A stretch of DNA of 64,000 nucleotides from Apostichopus japonicus (GCF_037975245.1 NC_092569.1:27295168-27359167); one strand, 5' to 3'; counted from the stretch's first letter, positions 27,840-41,438 are shown. The notes: a model not told the origin generated them from the letters alone. Numbers and translations: made by a program.

Positions 27840-29760
27840 GTAAAAAAAACGGCAAGAGACGTCACCGGGGTTCGAACCACGGATGCAAAAGAGAGTCTCG
27901 ATCATCAGCTCGTACAGTGCGCCAAGCCATCGCGCCACTGTATGGACTGAGATATTAGGTCGATTAACTAATACTTACACCTCCCCGTGTAGGCACGAGC
28001 TGTAAAAGATCGGCAAGAGACGTCACCGGGGTTCGAACCACGGATGCAAAAGAGAGTGTTGATCATCAGCTGGTACAGTGCGCCAAGCCATCGCGCTACT
28101 GTATGGACTGAGATATTAGGTCGATTAACTAATACTTACACCTCCCCGTGTAGGCACGAGCTGTAAAAAAACGGCAAGAGACGTCACCGGGGTTCGAACC
28201 ACGGATGCAAAAGAGAGTCTCGATCATCAGCTCGTACAGTGCGCCAAGCCATCGCGCCACTGTATGGACTGACATATTAGGTCGATTAACTAATACTTAC
28301 ACCTCCCCGTTTAGGCACGAGCTGTAAAAGAACGGCAAGAGACGTCACCGGGGTTCGAACCACGGATGCAAAAGAGACTCTCGATCATCAGCTCGTACAG
28401 TGCGCCAAGCCATCGCGCCACTGTATGGACTGAGATATTAGGTCGATTAACTGATACTTACACCTCCCCGTGTAGGCACCAGCTGTAAAAGATCGGCAAA
28501 TCACGTCACCGGGGTTCGAACCACGGATGCAAAAGAGAGTCTCGATCATCAGCTCGTACAGTGCGCCAAGCCATCGCGCCACTGTATGGACTGAGATATT
28601 AGGTCGATTAACTAATACTTACACCTCCCCGTGTAGGCACGAGCTGTAAAAGAACGGCAAGAGACGTCACCGGGGTTCGAACCACGGATGCAAAAGAGAG
28701 TCTCGATCATCAGCTCGTACAGTGCGCCAAGCCATCGCGCCACTGTATGGACTGAGATATTAGGCCGATTACCTAATACTTACACCTCCCCGTGTAGGCA
28801 CGAGCTGTAATAGATCGGCAAGAGACGTCACCGGGGTTCGAACCACGGATGGAAAAGAGAGTCTCGATCAGTGCGCTAAGCCACCGCGCCACTTTATGGA
28901 CTGAGATATTAGGTCGATTAATTAATACTTACACCTCCCCATGTAGGCACGAGCTGTCAAAAAAAAAAACGGCAAGAGACGTCACCGGGGTTCGAACCAC
29001 GGATGCAAAAGAGAGTCTCGATCATCAGCTCGTACAGTGCGCCAAGCCATCGCGCCACTGTATGGACTGAGATATTAGGTCGATTAACTAATACTTACAC
29101 CTCCCCGTGTAGGCACGAGCTGTAAAAGATCGGCAAGAGACGTCACCGGGGTTCGAACCACGGATGCAAAAGAGAGTGTTGATCATCAGCTAGTACAGTG
29201 CGCCAAGCCATCGCGCTACTGTATGGACTGAGATATTAGGTCGATTAACTAATACTTACACCTCCCCGTGTAGGCACGAGCTGTAAAAAAACGGCAAGAG
29301 ACGTCACCGGGGTTCGAACCACGGATGCAAAAGAGAGTCTCGATCATCAGCTCGTACAGTGCGCCAAGCCATCGCGCCACTGTATGGACTGACATATTAG
29401 GTCGATTAACTAATACTTACACCTCCCCGTTTAGGCACGAGCTGTAAAAGAACGGCAAGAGACGTCACCGGGGTTCGAACCACGGATGCAAAAGAGACTC
29501 TCGATCATCAGCTCGTACAGTGCGCCAAGCCATCGCGCCACTGTATGGACTGAGATATTAGGTCGATTAACTGATACTTACACCTCCCCGTGTAGGCACC
29601 AGCTGTAAAAGATCGGCAAGTCACGTCACCGGGGTTCGAACCACGGATGCAAAAGAGAGTCTCGATCATCAGCTCGTACAGTGCGCCAAGCCATCGCGCC
29701 ACTGTATGGACTGAGATATTAGGTCGATTAACTAATACTTACACCTCCCCGTGTAGGCAC
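27840..29760. repeat. ~1,120 bp higher-order repeat, two offset copies
   Basis: AAAGAGACTCTCG at 28,371 and 29,491, CTGACATATTAGG near 28,270 and 29,390, and GTAGGCACCAGCTG are each duplicated 1,120 bp apart. Related single units occur near 27,461 and 31,310, so the block descends from an older motif. Limits are approximate. Confidence 0.7.
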
Positions 29761-32219
29761 GAGCTGTAAAAAAAAAACGGCAAGAGACGTCACCGGGGTT
29801 CGAACCACGGATGCAAAAGAGAGTGTTGATCATCAGCTAGTACAGTGCGCCAAGCCATCGCGCCACTGTATGGACTGAGATATTAGGTCGATTAACTAAT
29901 ACTTACACCTCCCCGTGTAGGCACGAGCTGTAAAAAAACGGCAAGAGACGTCACCGGGGTTCGAACAACGGATGCAAAAGATTGTCTCGATCAGTGCGCC
30001 AAGCCATAGCGCCACTGTATGGACTGAGATATTAGGTCGATTAACTAATACTTACTCCTCCCCGTGTAGGCACGAGCTGTAAAAGAACGGCAATAGACGT
30101 CACCGGGGTTCGAACCACGGATGCAAAAGAGAGTCTCGATCATCAGCTCGTACAGTGCGCCAAGCCATCGCGCCACTGTATGGACTGAGATATTATGTCG
30201 ATTAACTAATACTTACACCTCCCCGTGTAGGCACGAGCTGTCAAAAAAAAAAACGGCAAGAGACGTCACCGGGGTTCGAACCACGGATGCAAAAGAGAGT
30301 CTCGATCATCAGCTCGTACATTGCGCCAAGCCATCGCGCCACTGTATGGACTGAGATATTAGGTCGATTAACTAATACTTACACCTCCCCGTGTAGGCAC
30401 GAGCTGTAAAAGAACGGCAAGAGACGTCACCGGGGTTCGAACCACGGATGCAAAAGAGAGTCTCGATCATCAGCTAGTACAGTGCGCCAAGCCATCGCGC
30501 CACGGTATGGACTGAGATATTAGGTCGATTAACTAATACTTACACCTCCCCGTGTAGGCACGAGCTGTCAAAAAAAAACGGCAAGAGACGTCACCGGGGT
30601 TCGAACCACGGATGCAAAAGAGAGTCTCGATTATCAGCTCGTACAGTGCGCCAAGCCATCGCGCCACTGTATGGACTGAGATATTAGGTCGATTAACTAA
30701 TACTTACACCTCCCCGTGTAGGCACGAGCTGTAAAAGAACGGCAAGAGACGTCACCGGGGTTCGAACCACGGATGCAAAAGAGAGTCTCGATCATCAGCT
30801 AGTACAGTGCGCCAAGCCATCGCGCCACTGTATGGACTGAGATATTAGGTCGATTAACTAATACTTACACCTCCCCGTGTAGGCACGAGCTGTAAAAGAT
30901 CGGCAAGAGACGTCACCGGGGTTCGAACCACGGATGCAAAAGAGAGTCTCGATCATCAGCTCGTACAGTGCGCCAAGCCATCGCGCCACTGTATGGACTG
31001 AGATATTAGGTCGATTAATTAATACTTACACCTCCCCGTGTAGGCACGAGCTGTAAAAGAACGGCAAGAGACGTCACCGGGGTTCGAACCACGGATGCAA
31101 AAGAGAGTCTCGATCAGTGCGCCAAGCCATCGAGCCACTGTATGGACTGAGATATTAGGTCGATTAACTAATACTTACACCTCCCCGTGTAGGCACGAGC
31201 TGTAAAAGAACGGCAATAGACGTCACCGGGGTTCGAACCACGGATGCAAAAGAGAGTCTCGATCATCAGCTCGTACAGTGCGCCAAGCCATCGCGCCACT
31301 GTATGGACTGACATATTAGGTCGATTAACTAATACTTACACCTCCCCGTTTAGGCACGAGCTGTAAAAGAACGGCAAGAGACGTCACCGGGGTTCGAACC
31401 ACGGATGCAAAAGAGAGTCTCGATCATCAGCTCGTACAGTGCGCCAAGCAATCGCGCCACTGTATGGACTGAGATATTAGGTCGATTAACTGATACTTAC
31501 ACCTCCCCGTGTAGGCACGAGCTGTAAAAGATCGGCAAAAGACGTCACCGGGGTTCGAACCACGGATGCAAAAGAGAGTCTCGATCATCAGCTCGTACAG
31601 TGCGCCAAGCCATCGCGCCACTGTATGGACTGAGATATTAGGTCGATTTACTAATACTTACACCTCCCCGTGTAGGCACGAGCTGTCAAAAAAACGGCAA
31701 GAGACGTCACCGGGGTTCGAACCACGGATGCAAAAGAGAGTCTCGATCATCAGCTCGTACAGTGCGCCAAGCCATCGCGCCACTGTATGGACTGAGATAT
31801 TATGTCGATTAACTAATACTTACACCTCCCCGTGTAGGCACCAGCTGTAAAAGATCGGCAAGTCACGTCACCGGGGTTCGAACCACGGATGCAAAAGAGA
31901 GTCTCGATCATCAGCTCGTACAGTGCGCCAAGCCATGCGCCACTGTATGGACTGAGATATTAGGTCGATTAACTAATACTTACACCTCCCCGTGTAGGCA
32001 CGAGCTGTAAAAGAACGGCAAGAGACGTCACCGGGGTTCGAACCACGGATGCAAAAGAGAGTGTTGATCATCAGCTAGTACAGTGCGCCAAGCCATCGCG
32101 CCACTGTATGGACTGAGATATTAGGTCGATTAACTAATACTTACACCTCCCCGTGTAGGCACGAGCTGTAAAAGAACGGCAAGAGACGTCACCGGGGTTC
32201 GAACCACGGATGCAAAAGA

Positions 32220-35200
32220 GAGTCTCGATCAGTGCGCCAAGCCATCGCGCCACTGTATGGACTGAGATATTAGGTCGATTAACTGATACTTACACCTCCC
32301 CGTGTAGGCACGAGCTGTAAAAGATCGGCAAGAGACGTCACCGGGGTTCGAACCACGGATGCAAAAGAGAGTCTCGATCATCAGCTCGTACAGTGCGCCA
32401 AGCCATCGCGCCACTGTATGGACTGAGATATTAGGTCGATTAACTGATACTTACACCTCCCCGTGTAGGCACGAGCTGTAAAAGATCGGCAAGAGACGTC
32501 ACCGGGGTTCGAACCACGGATGCAAAAGAGAGTCTCGACCATCAGCTCGTACAGTGCGCCAAGCCATCGCGCCACTGTATGGACTGAGATATTAGGTCGA
32601 TTAACTAATACTTACACCTCACCGTGTAGGCACGAGCTGTAAAAAAAACGGCAAGAGACGTCACCGGGGTTCGAACCACGGATGCAAAAGAGAGTCTCGA
32701 TCATCAGCTCGTACAGTGCGCCAAGCCATCGCGCCACTGTATGGACTGAGATATTAGGTCGATTAACTAATACTTACACCTCCCCGTGTAGGCACGAGCT
32801 GTAAAAGAACGGCAAGAGACGTCACCGGGGTTCGAACCACGGATGCAAAAGAGAGTCTCGATCATCAGCTAGTACAGTGCGCCAAGCCATCGCGCCATTG
32901 TATGGACTGAGATATTAGGTCGATTAACTAATACTTACACCTCCCCGTGTAGGCACGAGCTGTAAAAGATCGGCAAGACACGTCACCGGGGTTCGAACCA
33001 CGGATGCAAAAGAGAGTCTCGATCATCAGCTCGTACAGTGCGCCAAGCCATCGCGCCACTGTATGGACTGAGATATTAGGTCGATTAACTAATACTTACA
33101 CCTCCCCGTGTAGGCACGAGCTGTAAAAGAACGGCAAGAGACGTCACCGGGGTTCGAACCACGGATGCAAAAGAGAGTCTCGATCATCAGCTAGAACAGT
33201 GCGCCAAGCCATCGCGCCACTGTATGGACTGAGATATTAGGTCGATTAACTAATACTTACACCTCCCCGTGTAGGCACGAGCTGTAAAAGATCGGCAAGA
33301 GACGTCACCGGGGTTCGAACCACGGATGCAAAAGAGAGTCTCGATCATCAGCTCGTACAGTGCGCCAAGCCATCGCGCCACTGTATGGACTGAGATATTA
33401 GGTCGATTAACTAATACTTACACCTCCCCGTGTACGCACGAGCTGTAAAAGATCGGCAAGAGACGTCACCGGGGTTCGAACCACGGATGTAAAAGAGAGT
33501 CTCGATCATCAGCTCGTACAGTGCGCCAAGCCATCGCGCCACTGTATGGACTGAGATATTAGGTCGATTAACTAATACTTACACCTCCCCGTCTAGGCAC
33601 GAGCTGTAAAAGATCGGCAAGAGACGTCACCGGGGTTCAAACCACGGATGCAAAAGAGAGTCTCGATCATCAGCTCGTACAGTGCGCCAAGCCATCGCGC
33701 CACTGTATGGACTGAGATATTAGGCCGATTACCTAATACTTACACCTCCCCGTGTAGGCACGAGCTGTAATAGATCGGCAAGAGACGTCACCGGGGTTCG
33801 AACCACGGATGGAAAAGAGAGTCTCGATCAGTGCGCTAAGCCACCGCGCCACTTTATGGACTGAGATATTAGGTCGATTAATTAATACTTACACCTCCCC
33901 ATGTAGGCACGAGCTGTAAAAGAACGGCAAGAGACGTCACCGGGGTTCGAACCACGGATGCAAAAGAGAGTCTCGATCATCAGCTCGTACAGTGCGCCAA
34001 GCCATCGCGCCACTGTATGGACTGAGATATTAGGTCGATTAACTAATACTTACACCTCCCCGTGTAGGCACGAGCTGTAAAAGAACGGCAATAGACGTCA
34101 CCGGGGTTCGAACCACGGATGCAAAAGAGAGTCTCGATCAGTGCGCCAAGCCATCGCGCCACTGTATGGACTGAGATATTAGGTCGATTAACTGATACTT
34201 ACACCTCCCCGTGTAGGCACGAGCTGTAAAAGATCGGCAAGAGACGTCACCGGGGTTCGAACCACGGATGCAAAAGAGAGTCTCGATCATCAGCTCGTAC
34301 AGTGCGCCAAGCCATCGCGCCACTGTATGGACTGAGATATTAGGTCGATTAACTGATACTTACACCTCCCCGTGTAGGCACGAGCTGTAAAAGATCGGCA
34401 AGAGACGTCACCGGGGTTCGAACCACGGATGCAAAAGAGAGTCTCGATCATCAGCTCGTACAGTGCGCCAAGCCATCGCGCCACTGTATGGACTGAGATA
34501 TTAGGTCGATTAACTAATACTTACACCTCCCCGTGTAGGCACGAGCTGTAAAAAAAACGGCAAGAGACGTCACCGGGGTTCGAACCACGGATGCAAAAGA
34601 GAGTCTCGATCATCAGCTCGTACAGTGCGCCAAGCCATCGCGCCACTGTATGGACTGAGATATTAGGTCGATTAACTAATACTTACACCTCCCCGTGTAG
34701 GCACGAGCTGTAAAAGAACGGCAAGAGACGTCACCGGGGTTCGAACCACGGATGCAAAAGAGAGTCTCGATCATCAGCTAGTACAGTACGCCAAGCCATC
34801 GCGCCATTGTATGGACTGAGATATTAGGTCGATTAACTAATACTTACACCTCCCCGTGTAGGCACGAGCTGTAAAAGATCGGCAAGACACGTCACCGGGG
34901 TTCGAACCACGGATGCAAAAGAGAGTCTCGATCATCAGCTCGTACAGTGCGCCAAGCCATCGCGCCACTGTATGGACTGATATATTAGGTCGATTAACTA
35001 ATACTTACACCTCCCCGTGTAGGCACGAGCTGTAAAAGAACGGCAAGAGACGTCACCGGGGTTCGAACCACGGATGCAAAAGAGAGTCTCGATCATCAGC
35101 TAGAACAGTGCGCCAAGCCATCGCGCCACTGTATGGACTGAGATATTAGGTCGATTAACTAATACTTACACCTCCCCGTGTAGGCACGAGCTGTAAAAGA

Positions 35201-35510
35201 TCGGTAAGACACGTCACCGGGGTTCGAACCACGGATGCAAGAGAGAGTCTCGATCATCAGCTCGTACAGTGCGCCAAGCCATCGCGCCACTGTATGGACT
35301 GAGATATTAGGTCGATTAACTAATACTTACACCTCCCCGTCTAGGCACGAGCTGTAAAAGATCGGCAAGAGACGTCACCGGGGTTCAAACCACGGATGCA
35401 AAAGAGAGTCTCGATCATCAGCTCGTACAGTGCGCCAAGCCATCGCGCCACTGTATGGACTGAGATATTAGGCCGATTACCTAATACTTACACCTCCCCG
35501 TGTAGGCACG
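32220..35510. repeat. ~1,909 bp higher-order repeat, two copies
   Basis: Unit pairs starting near 32,229 and 32,381 recur at 34,138 and 34,290, a shift of 1,909 bp, together with the TAGAACAGTG, GTCTAGGCACG and TTCAAACC variants. The later GGATGGAAAAGAG marker (33,811 and 35,559) shifts by 1,748 bp, one unit less, so a unit was lost or gained after duplication. Confidence 0.7.
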
Positions 35511-35517
35511 AGCTGTA

Positions 35518-38500
35518 ATAGATCGGCAAGAGACGTCACCGGGGTTCGAACCACGGATGGAAAAGAGAGTCTCGATCAGTGCGCTAAGCCACCGCGCCAC
35601 TTTATGGACTGAGATATTAGGTCGATTAATTAATACTTACACCTCCCCATGTAGGCACGAGCTGTAAAAGAACGGCAATAGACGTCACCGGGGTTCGAAC
35701 CACGGATGCAAAAGAGAGTCTCGATCATCAGCTCGTACAGTGCGCCAAGCCATCGCGCCACTGTATGGACTGAGATATTATGTCGATTAACTAATACTTA
35801 CACCTCCCCGTGTAGGCACGAGCTGTAAAAAAAACGGCAAGAGACGTCACCGGGGTTCGAACCACGGATGCAAAAGAGAGTCTCGATCATCAGCTCGTAC
35901 AGTGCGCCAAGCCATCGCGCCACTGTATGGACTGAGATATTATGTCGATTAACTAATACTTACACCTCCCCGTGTAGGCACGAGCTGTCAAAAAAAAAAC
36001 GGCAAGAGACGTCACCGGGGTTCGAACCACGGATACAAAAGAGAGTCTCGATCATCAGCTCGTACATTGCGCCAAGCCATCGCGCCACTGTATGGACTGA
36101 GATATTAGGTCGATTAACTAATACTTACACCTCCCCGTGTAGGCACGAGCTGTAAAAGAACGGCAAGAGACGTCACCGGGGTTCGAACCACGGATGCAAA
36201 AGAGAGTCTCGATCATCAGCTAGTACAGTGCGCCAAGCCATCGCGCCACTGTATGGACTGAGATATTAGGTCGATTAACTAATACTTACACCTCCCCGTG
36301 TAGGCACGAGCTGTAAAAGATCGGCAAGAGACGTCACCGGGGTTCGAACCACGGATGCAAAAGAGAGTCTCGATCATCAGCTCGTACAGTGCGCCAAGCC
36401 ATCGCGCCACTGTATGGACTGAGATATTAGGCCGATTACCTAATACTTACACCTCCCCGTGTAGGCACGAGCTGTAAAAGATCGGCAAGAGACGTCACCG
36501 GGGTTCGAACCACGGATGCAAAAGAGAGTCTCGATCAGTGCGCTAAGCCACCGCGCCACTTTATGGACTGAGATATAAGGTCGATTAATTAATACTTACA
36601 CCTCCCCATGTAGGCACGAGCTATAAAAGAACGGCAAGAGATGTCACCGGGGTTCGAACCACGGATGCAAAAGAGAGTCTCGATCATCAGCTCGTACAGT
36701 GCGCCAAGTCATCGCGCCACTGTATGGACTGCGATGTTAGGTCGATTAACTAATACTTACACCTCCCCGTGTAGGCACAAGCTGTAAAAGATCGGCAAGA
36801 GACGTCACCGGGGTTCGAACCACGGATGCAAAAGAGAGTCTCGATCATCAGCTCGTACAGTGCGCCAAGCCATCGCGCCACTGTATGGACTGAGATATTA
36901 GGTCGATTAACTAATACTTACACCTCCCCGTGTAGGCACGAGCTGTCAAAAAAACGGCAAGATACGTCACCGGGGTTCGAACCACGGATGCAAAAGAGAG
37001 TCTCGATCATCAGCTCGTACAGTGCGCCAAGCCTTCGCGCCACTGTATGGACTGAGATATTAGGTCGATTAACTAATACTTACACCTCCCCGTGTAGGCA
37101 CGAGCTGTAATAGATCGGCAAGAGACGTCACCGGGGTTCGAACCACGGATGGAAAAGAGAGTCTCGATCAGTGCGCTAAGCCACCGCGCCACTTTATGGA
37201 CTGAGATATTAGGTCGATTAATTAATACTTACACCTCCCCATGTAGGCACGAGCTGTAAAAGAACGGCAATAGACGTCACCGGGGTTCGAACCACGGATG
37301 CAAAAGAGAGTCTCGATCATCAGCTCGTACAGTGCGCCAAGCCATCGCGCCACTGTATGGACTGAGATATTATGTCGATTAACTAATACTTACACCTCCC
37401 CGTGTAGGCACGAGCTGTAAAAAAAACGGCAAGAGACGTCACCGGGGTTCGAACCACGGATGCAAAAGAGAGTCTCGATCATCAGCTCGTACAGTGCGCC
37501 AAGCCATCGCGCCACTGTATGGACTGAGATATTATGTCGATTAACTAATACTTACACCTCCCCGTGTAGGCACGAGCTGTCAAAAAAAAAACGGCAAGAG
37601 ACGTCACCGGGGTTCGAACCACGGATACAAAAGAGAGTCTCGATCATCAGCTCGTACATTGCGCCAAGCCATCGCGCCACTGTATGGACTGAGATATTAG
37701 GTCGATTAACTAATACTTACACCTCCCCGTGTAGGCACGAGCTGTAAAAGAACGGCAAGAGACGTCACCGGGGTTCGAACCACGGATGCAAAAGAGAGTC
37801 TCGATCATCAGCTAGTACAGTGCGCCAAGCCATCGCGCCACTGTATGGACTGAGATATTAGGTCGATTAACTAATACTTACACCTCCCCGTGTAGGCACG
37901 AGCTGTAAAAGATCGGCAAGAGACGTCACCGGGGTTCGAACCACGGATGCAAAAGAGAGTCTCGATCATCAGCTCGTACAGTGCGCCAAGCCATCGCGCC
38001 ACTGTATGGACTGAGATATTAGGCCGATTACCTAATACTTACACCTCCCCGTGTAGGCACGAGCTGTAAAAGATCGGCAAGAGACGTCACCGGGGTTCGA
38101 ACCACGGATGCAAAAGAGAGTCTCGATCAGTGCGCTAAGCCACCGCGCCACTTTATGGACTGAGATATAAGGTCGATTAATTAATACTTACACCTCCCCA
38201 TGTAGGCACGAGCTATAAAAGAACGGCAAGAGATGTCACCGGGGTTCGAACCACGGATGCAAAAGAGAGTCTCGATCATCAGCTCGTACAGTGCGCCAAG
38301 TCATCGCGCCACTGTATGGACTGCGATGTTAGGTCGATTAACTAATACTTACACCTCCCCGTGTAGGCACAAGCTGTAAAAGATCGGCAAGAGACGTCAC
38401 CGGGGTTCGAACCACGGATGCAAAAGAGAGTCTCGATCATCAGCTCGTACAGTGCGCCAAGCCATCGCGCCACTGTATGGACTGAGATATTAGGTCGATT

Positions 38501-38701
38501 AACTAATACTTACACCTCCCCGTGTAGGCACGAGCTGTCAAAAAAACGGCAAGATACGTCACCGGGGTTCGAACCACGGATGCAAAAGAGAGTCTCGATC
38601 ATCAGCTCGTACAGTGCGCCAAGCCTTCGCGCCACTGTATGGACTGAGATATTAGGTCGATTAACTAATACTTACACCTCCCCGTGTAGGCACGAGCTGT
38701 A
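35518..38701. repeat. Tandem 1,592 bp higher-order repeat, two near-identical copies
   Basis: Markers shift by exactly 1,592 bp: GGATGGAAAAGAG (35,559 and 37,151), the GGATACAAAAGAG unit, GAGATATAAGG, CTGCGATGTTAGG and the CAAGATACG unit (36,959 and 38,551). I saw essentially no private difference between copies, so this looks like the youngest large duplication in the array. Confidence 0.85.
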
Positions 38702-40259
38702 AAAGAACGGCAAGAGACGTCACCGGGGTTCGAACCACGGATGCAAAAGAGAGTCTCGATCATCAGCTCGTACAGTGCGCCAAGCCATCGCGCCACTGTA
38801 TGGACTGAGATATTAGGTCGATTAACTAATACTTACACCTCCCCGTGTAGGCACGAGCTGTCAAAAAAAAAACGGCAAGAGACGTCACCGGGGTTCGAAC
38901 CACTGATGCAAAAGAGAGTCTCGATCATCAGCTCGTACAGTGCGCCAAGCCATCGCGCCACTGTATGGACTGAGATATTAGGTCGATTAACTAATACTTA
39001 CACCTCCCCGTGTAGGCACGAGCTGTAAAAGAACGGCAAGAGACGTCACCGGGTTTCGAACCACGGATGCAAAAGAGAGTCTCGATCATCAGCTCGTACA
39101 GTGCGCCAAGCCATCGCGCCACTGTATGGACTGAGATATTAGGTCGATTAACTAATACTTACACCTCCCCGTGTAGGCACGAGCTGTAAAAAAACGGCAA
39201 GAGACGTCACCGGGGTTCGAACCACGGATGCAAAAGAGAGTCTCGATCAGTGCGCCAAGCCATCGCGCCACTGTATGGACTGAGATATTAGGTCGATTAA
39301 CTAATACTTACACCTCCCCGTGTAGGCACGAGCTGTAAACGATCGGCAATAGACGTCACCGGGGTTCGAACCACGGATGCAAAGAGAGTCTCGATCATCA
39401 GCTCGTACAGTGCGCCAAGCCATCGCGCCACTGTATGGACTGAGATATTAGGTCGATTAACTAATACTTACACCTCCCCGTGTAGGCACGAGCTGTAAAA
39501 GAACGGCAAGACACGTCACCGGGGTTCGAACCACGGATGCAAAAGAGAGTCTCGATCAGTGCGCCAAGCCATCGCGCCACTGTATGGACTGAGAAATTAC
39601 GTCGATTAACTAATACTTACACCTCCCCGTGTAGGCACGAGTTGTAAAAGAACGTCAAGAGACCAATCAGCTAATATCTCAGTCGATACAGTGGTGCAAC
39701 GGCTTGGCGCACTCTACTAGCTGTGGAGCCAGACTCTCTTTTGCACTGGTGGTTCGAAACCCAGTGCCGGTTTTACCGCGATATTTTACACCTCTCGCTT
39801 GCATTAGCAGCCATAACTATTAACTAATGAGCTAATATCTCAACCGATACAGTGGCGCGACGGCTTGGCGCACTGTACTAGCTGTGGAGCGAGACTCTCT
39901 TTTGCACTGGTGGTTCGAAACCCAGTGCCGGCTTTTGCCGCGATATTTTACACCTCTCGCCTGCATTAGCAGCCCTAACTATTAACCAATCAGCTAATAT
40001 CTCAGTCGATACAGTGGCGCGACGGCTTGGCGCAATGTACTAGCTGTGTAGCGAGACTCTCTTTTGCACTGGTGGTTCGAAACCCAGTGCCGTCTTTTGC
40101 CGCGATCTTTTACACCTCTCGCTCGCATTAGCAGCCCTAACTATTAACTTATCAGCTAATATCTCAGCCGATGCAGTCACGCGACGGCCTGGCGCAATGT
40201 ACTAGCTGTGGAGCCAGACTCTCTTTTGCACTGGTGATTCGAAACCCATTCGAAACCCA

Positions 40260-41315
40260 TACCATTCTACTTAGTAAATTACAACATTATGGCATCAGAG
40301 GAACGACGCTGAACTGGATCGATAGTTATATATCTAATCGGCATCAATATATCTCTTACAAAAACACTCATTCTCATCTTGCAGAAATTCAATGTGGTGT
40401 TCCACAAGGCTCAATTCTAGGCCCTTTACTGTTTATTATATATGTCAATGACATCTGCCACGTATCAGAAATCGCAAACATTACGTTATTTGCCGACGAC
40501 ACAAATATTTTTTCGAATCAAATGAAAATGATAATTTATTTCATATTAAAGTGTCTTCTGAATTAAATAAATTTAACGACTGGTTTGCCTCTAACAAGCT
40601 ATCGCTTAACATTGGCAAAACGAATTATATCGTTTTTAATACATCCCGAAATTTTAGCTGGGATAAAGAAATTTTTATGGGAGGTAAAATTCTCAAAGAG
40701 GTATTTTCTAATAAATTCTTCGGTGTACATATTGATCATAAACTTTCATGGGGTGATCATATTTCCATAGTATGCAGGAAAGTTGCAAAGAATATAGGAA
40801 TATTATCGAAATTGAAACACTACCTGCCACAACACATATTAAAGACCCTATATCAAACTTTAGTGGTCCCACATTTTTCTTATTGCTCGATAATTTGGTC
40901 TGGTACACGTGATACTAATTTTAAGCCACTTATTATATTACAAAAGAAAGCTGTCCGCCACATATCACATGCTGCACCACGTGATCACACCAACCTTCTA
41001 TTCAAGGATCTGAATGTATTGAAAATTAATGACATAATACGTGTAAATCTTGCCACCTTCACTTATAAGGCTTGGAATGGACTCCTACCTAATGCATTTC
41101 ATAATTATTTAATCAGTAATTCGGATATACATCACCACAACACAAGACATGCAAATCATGCGCATTATCACAACACGAATACCTCAACAGGAATGTTAAG
41201 CCTCAGAAATCGAGCAATAAAAACCTGGAATTCTACTACTAACATTATTAAAAATAAATTATCGCGTAGGACATTTAGAAAATGTTATATTAAAGAAATA
41301 ATTGCATCATATTAA
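40260..41315 (+). pseudogene. LINE reverse transcriptase, truncated and frameshifted
   Basis: The first frame (40,260-40,566) starts at HTILLSKLQHYGI, just after where motif A with its first catalytic Asp would be. It then shows motif B (CGVPQGSILGPLLF, followed by YVNDI) and motif C (FADDT). Near 40,520 a one-base frame change moves coding into a second frame that runs to TAA at 41,313-41,315 (254 codons from 40,551). That frame carries the thumb and C-terminal region: FNDWFASNKLSLN, WSGTRDTNF, LQKKAVRHISHAAPRDHT, FKDLNVLKINDI. No endonuclease or RNase H is present. Missing motif A and the frame break make it inactive. The exact LINE clade needs a phylogeny. Confidence 0.85.
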
Positions 41316-41395
41316 TTAAAATATCATATAATTGATTTATTGTCGAAACGTTTAATTTGATCTTTAATTTTTTCTTCTCTTTTCTTTCTTCAGGG

Positions 41396-41438
41396 AGTCT
41401 TCTACATTGTTAAGCTATTGAATGCTTTATAGAAGACT
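41396..41438 (+). other. LINE 3' UTR stem-loop
   Basis: AGTCTTCTA (41,396-41,404) and TAGAAGACT (41,430-41,438) form a perfect 9 bp inverted repeat with a 25-base loop, about 60 bases before the TCAAA tail. Stringent-type LINEs (L2/CR1-like) use a 3' stem-loop for recognition of their own RNA, so this is a plausible reverse transcriptase recognition element. Confidence 0.5.

Larger units (their letters stand above)
1..39663 (-). repeat. Satellite array of a ~161 bp tRNA-like (SINE-like) unit
   Basis: One head-to-tail satellite fills this stretch and continues beyond the left edge. The landmark TATGGACTGAG recurs at 198, 359 and 520, giving a 161 bp period; dividing the length by the period gives about 246 units. 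The strand is set by the RNA polymerase III-like signals, which read on minus: A box TGGCGCGATGG, then B box GGTTCGAACC about 59 nt later, then T-runs. Units differ by point changes, a 12 bp deletion beside the A-box hairpin, and an A-run form of the GCTGTAAAAG segment. No acceptor stem can be drawn, so these are not tRNA genes. A tandemly amplified tRNA-headed SINE is the simplest reading; a centromeric or pericentromeric role is possible but unproven. Short reading frames inside it are by-products of the repeat. Confidence 0.95.

Noticed and set aside
1-39028. Many 60-190 codon open frames in both strands of the satellite
   Set aside because: They repeat the same translated unit, shift frame every 161 bp, and start and stop with unit variants. 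There is no protein signature; they are consequences of the repeat.
1-39663. A tRNA gene cluster
   Set aside because: A and B boxes and a D arm are present, but no acceptor stem and no anticodon stem-loop can be formed; flanking bases pair into an extended D-arm hairpin instead.
1-39663. CRISPR array
   Set aside because: There are no short repeats with unique spacers; the whole 161 bp period is repeated, and the context is eukaryotic.
40171-40259. A coding start for the LINE frame inside the sister array
   Set aside because: The upstream codons are array sequence read through; reverse transcriptase homology begins only at the LINE boundary.
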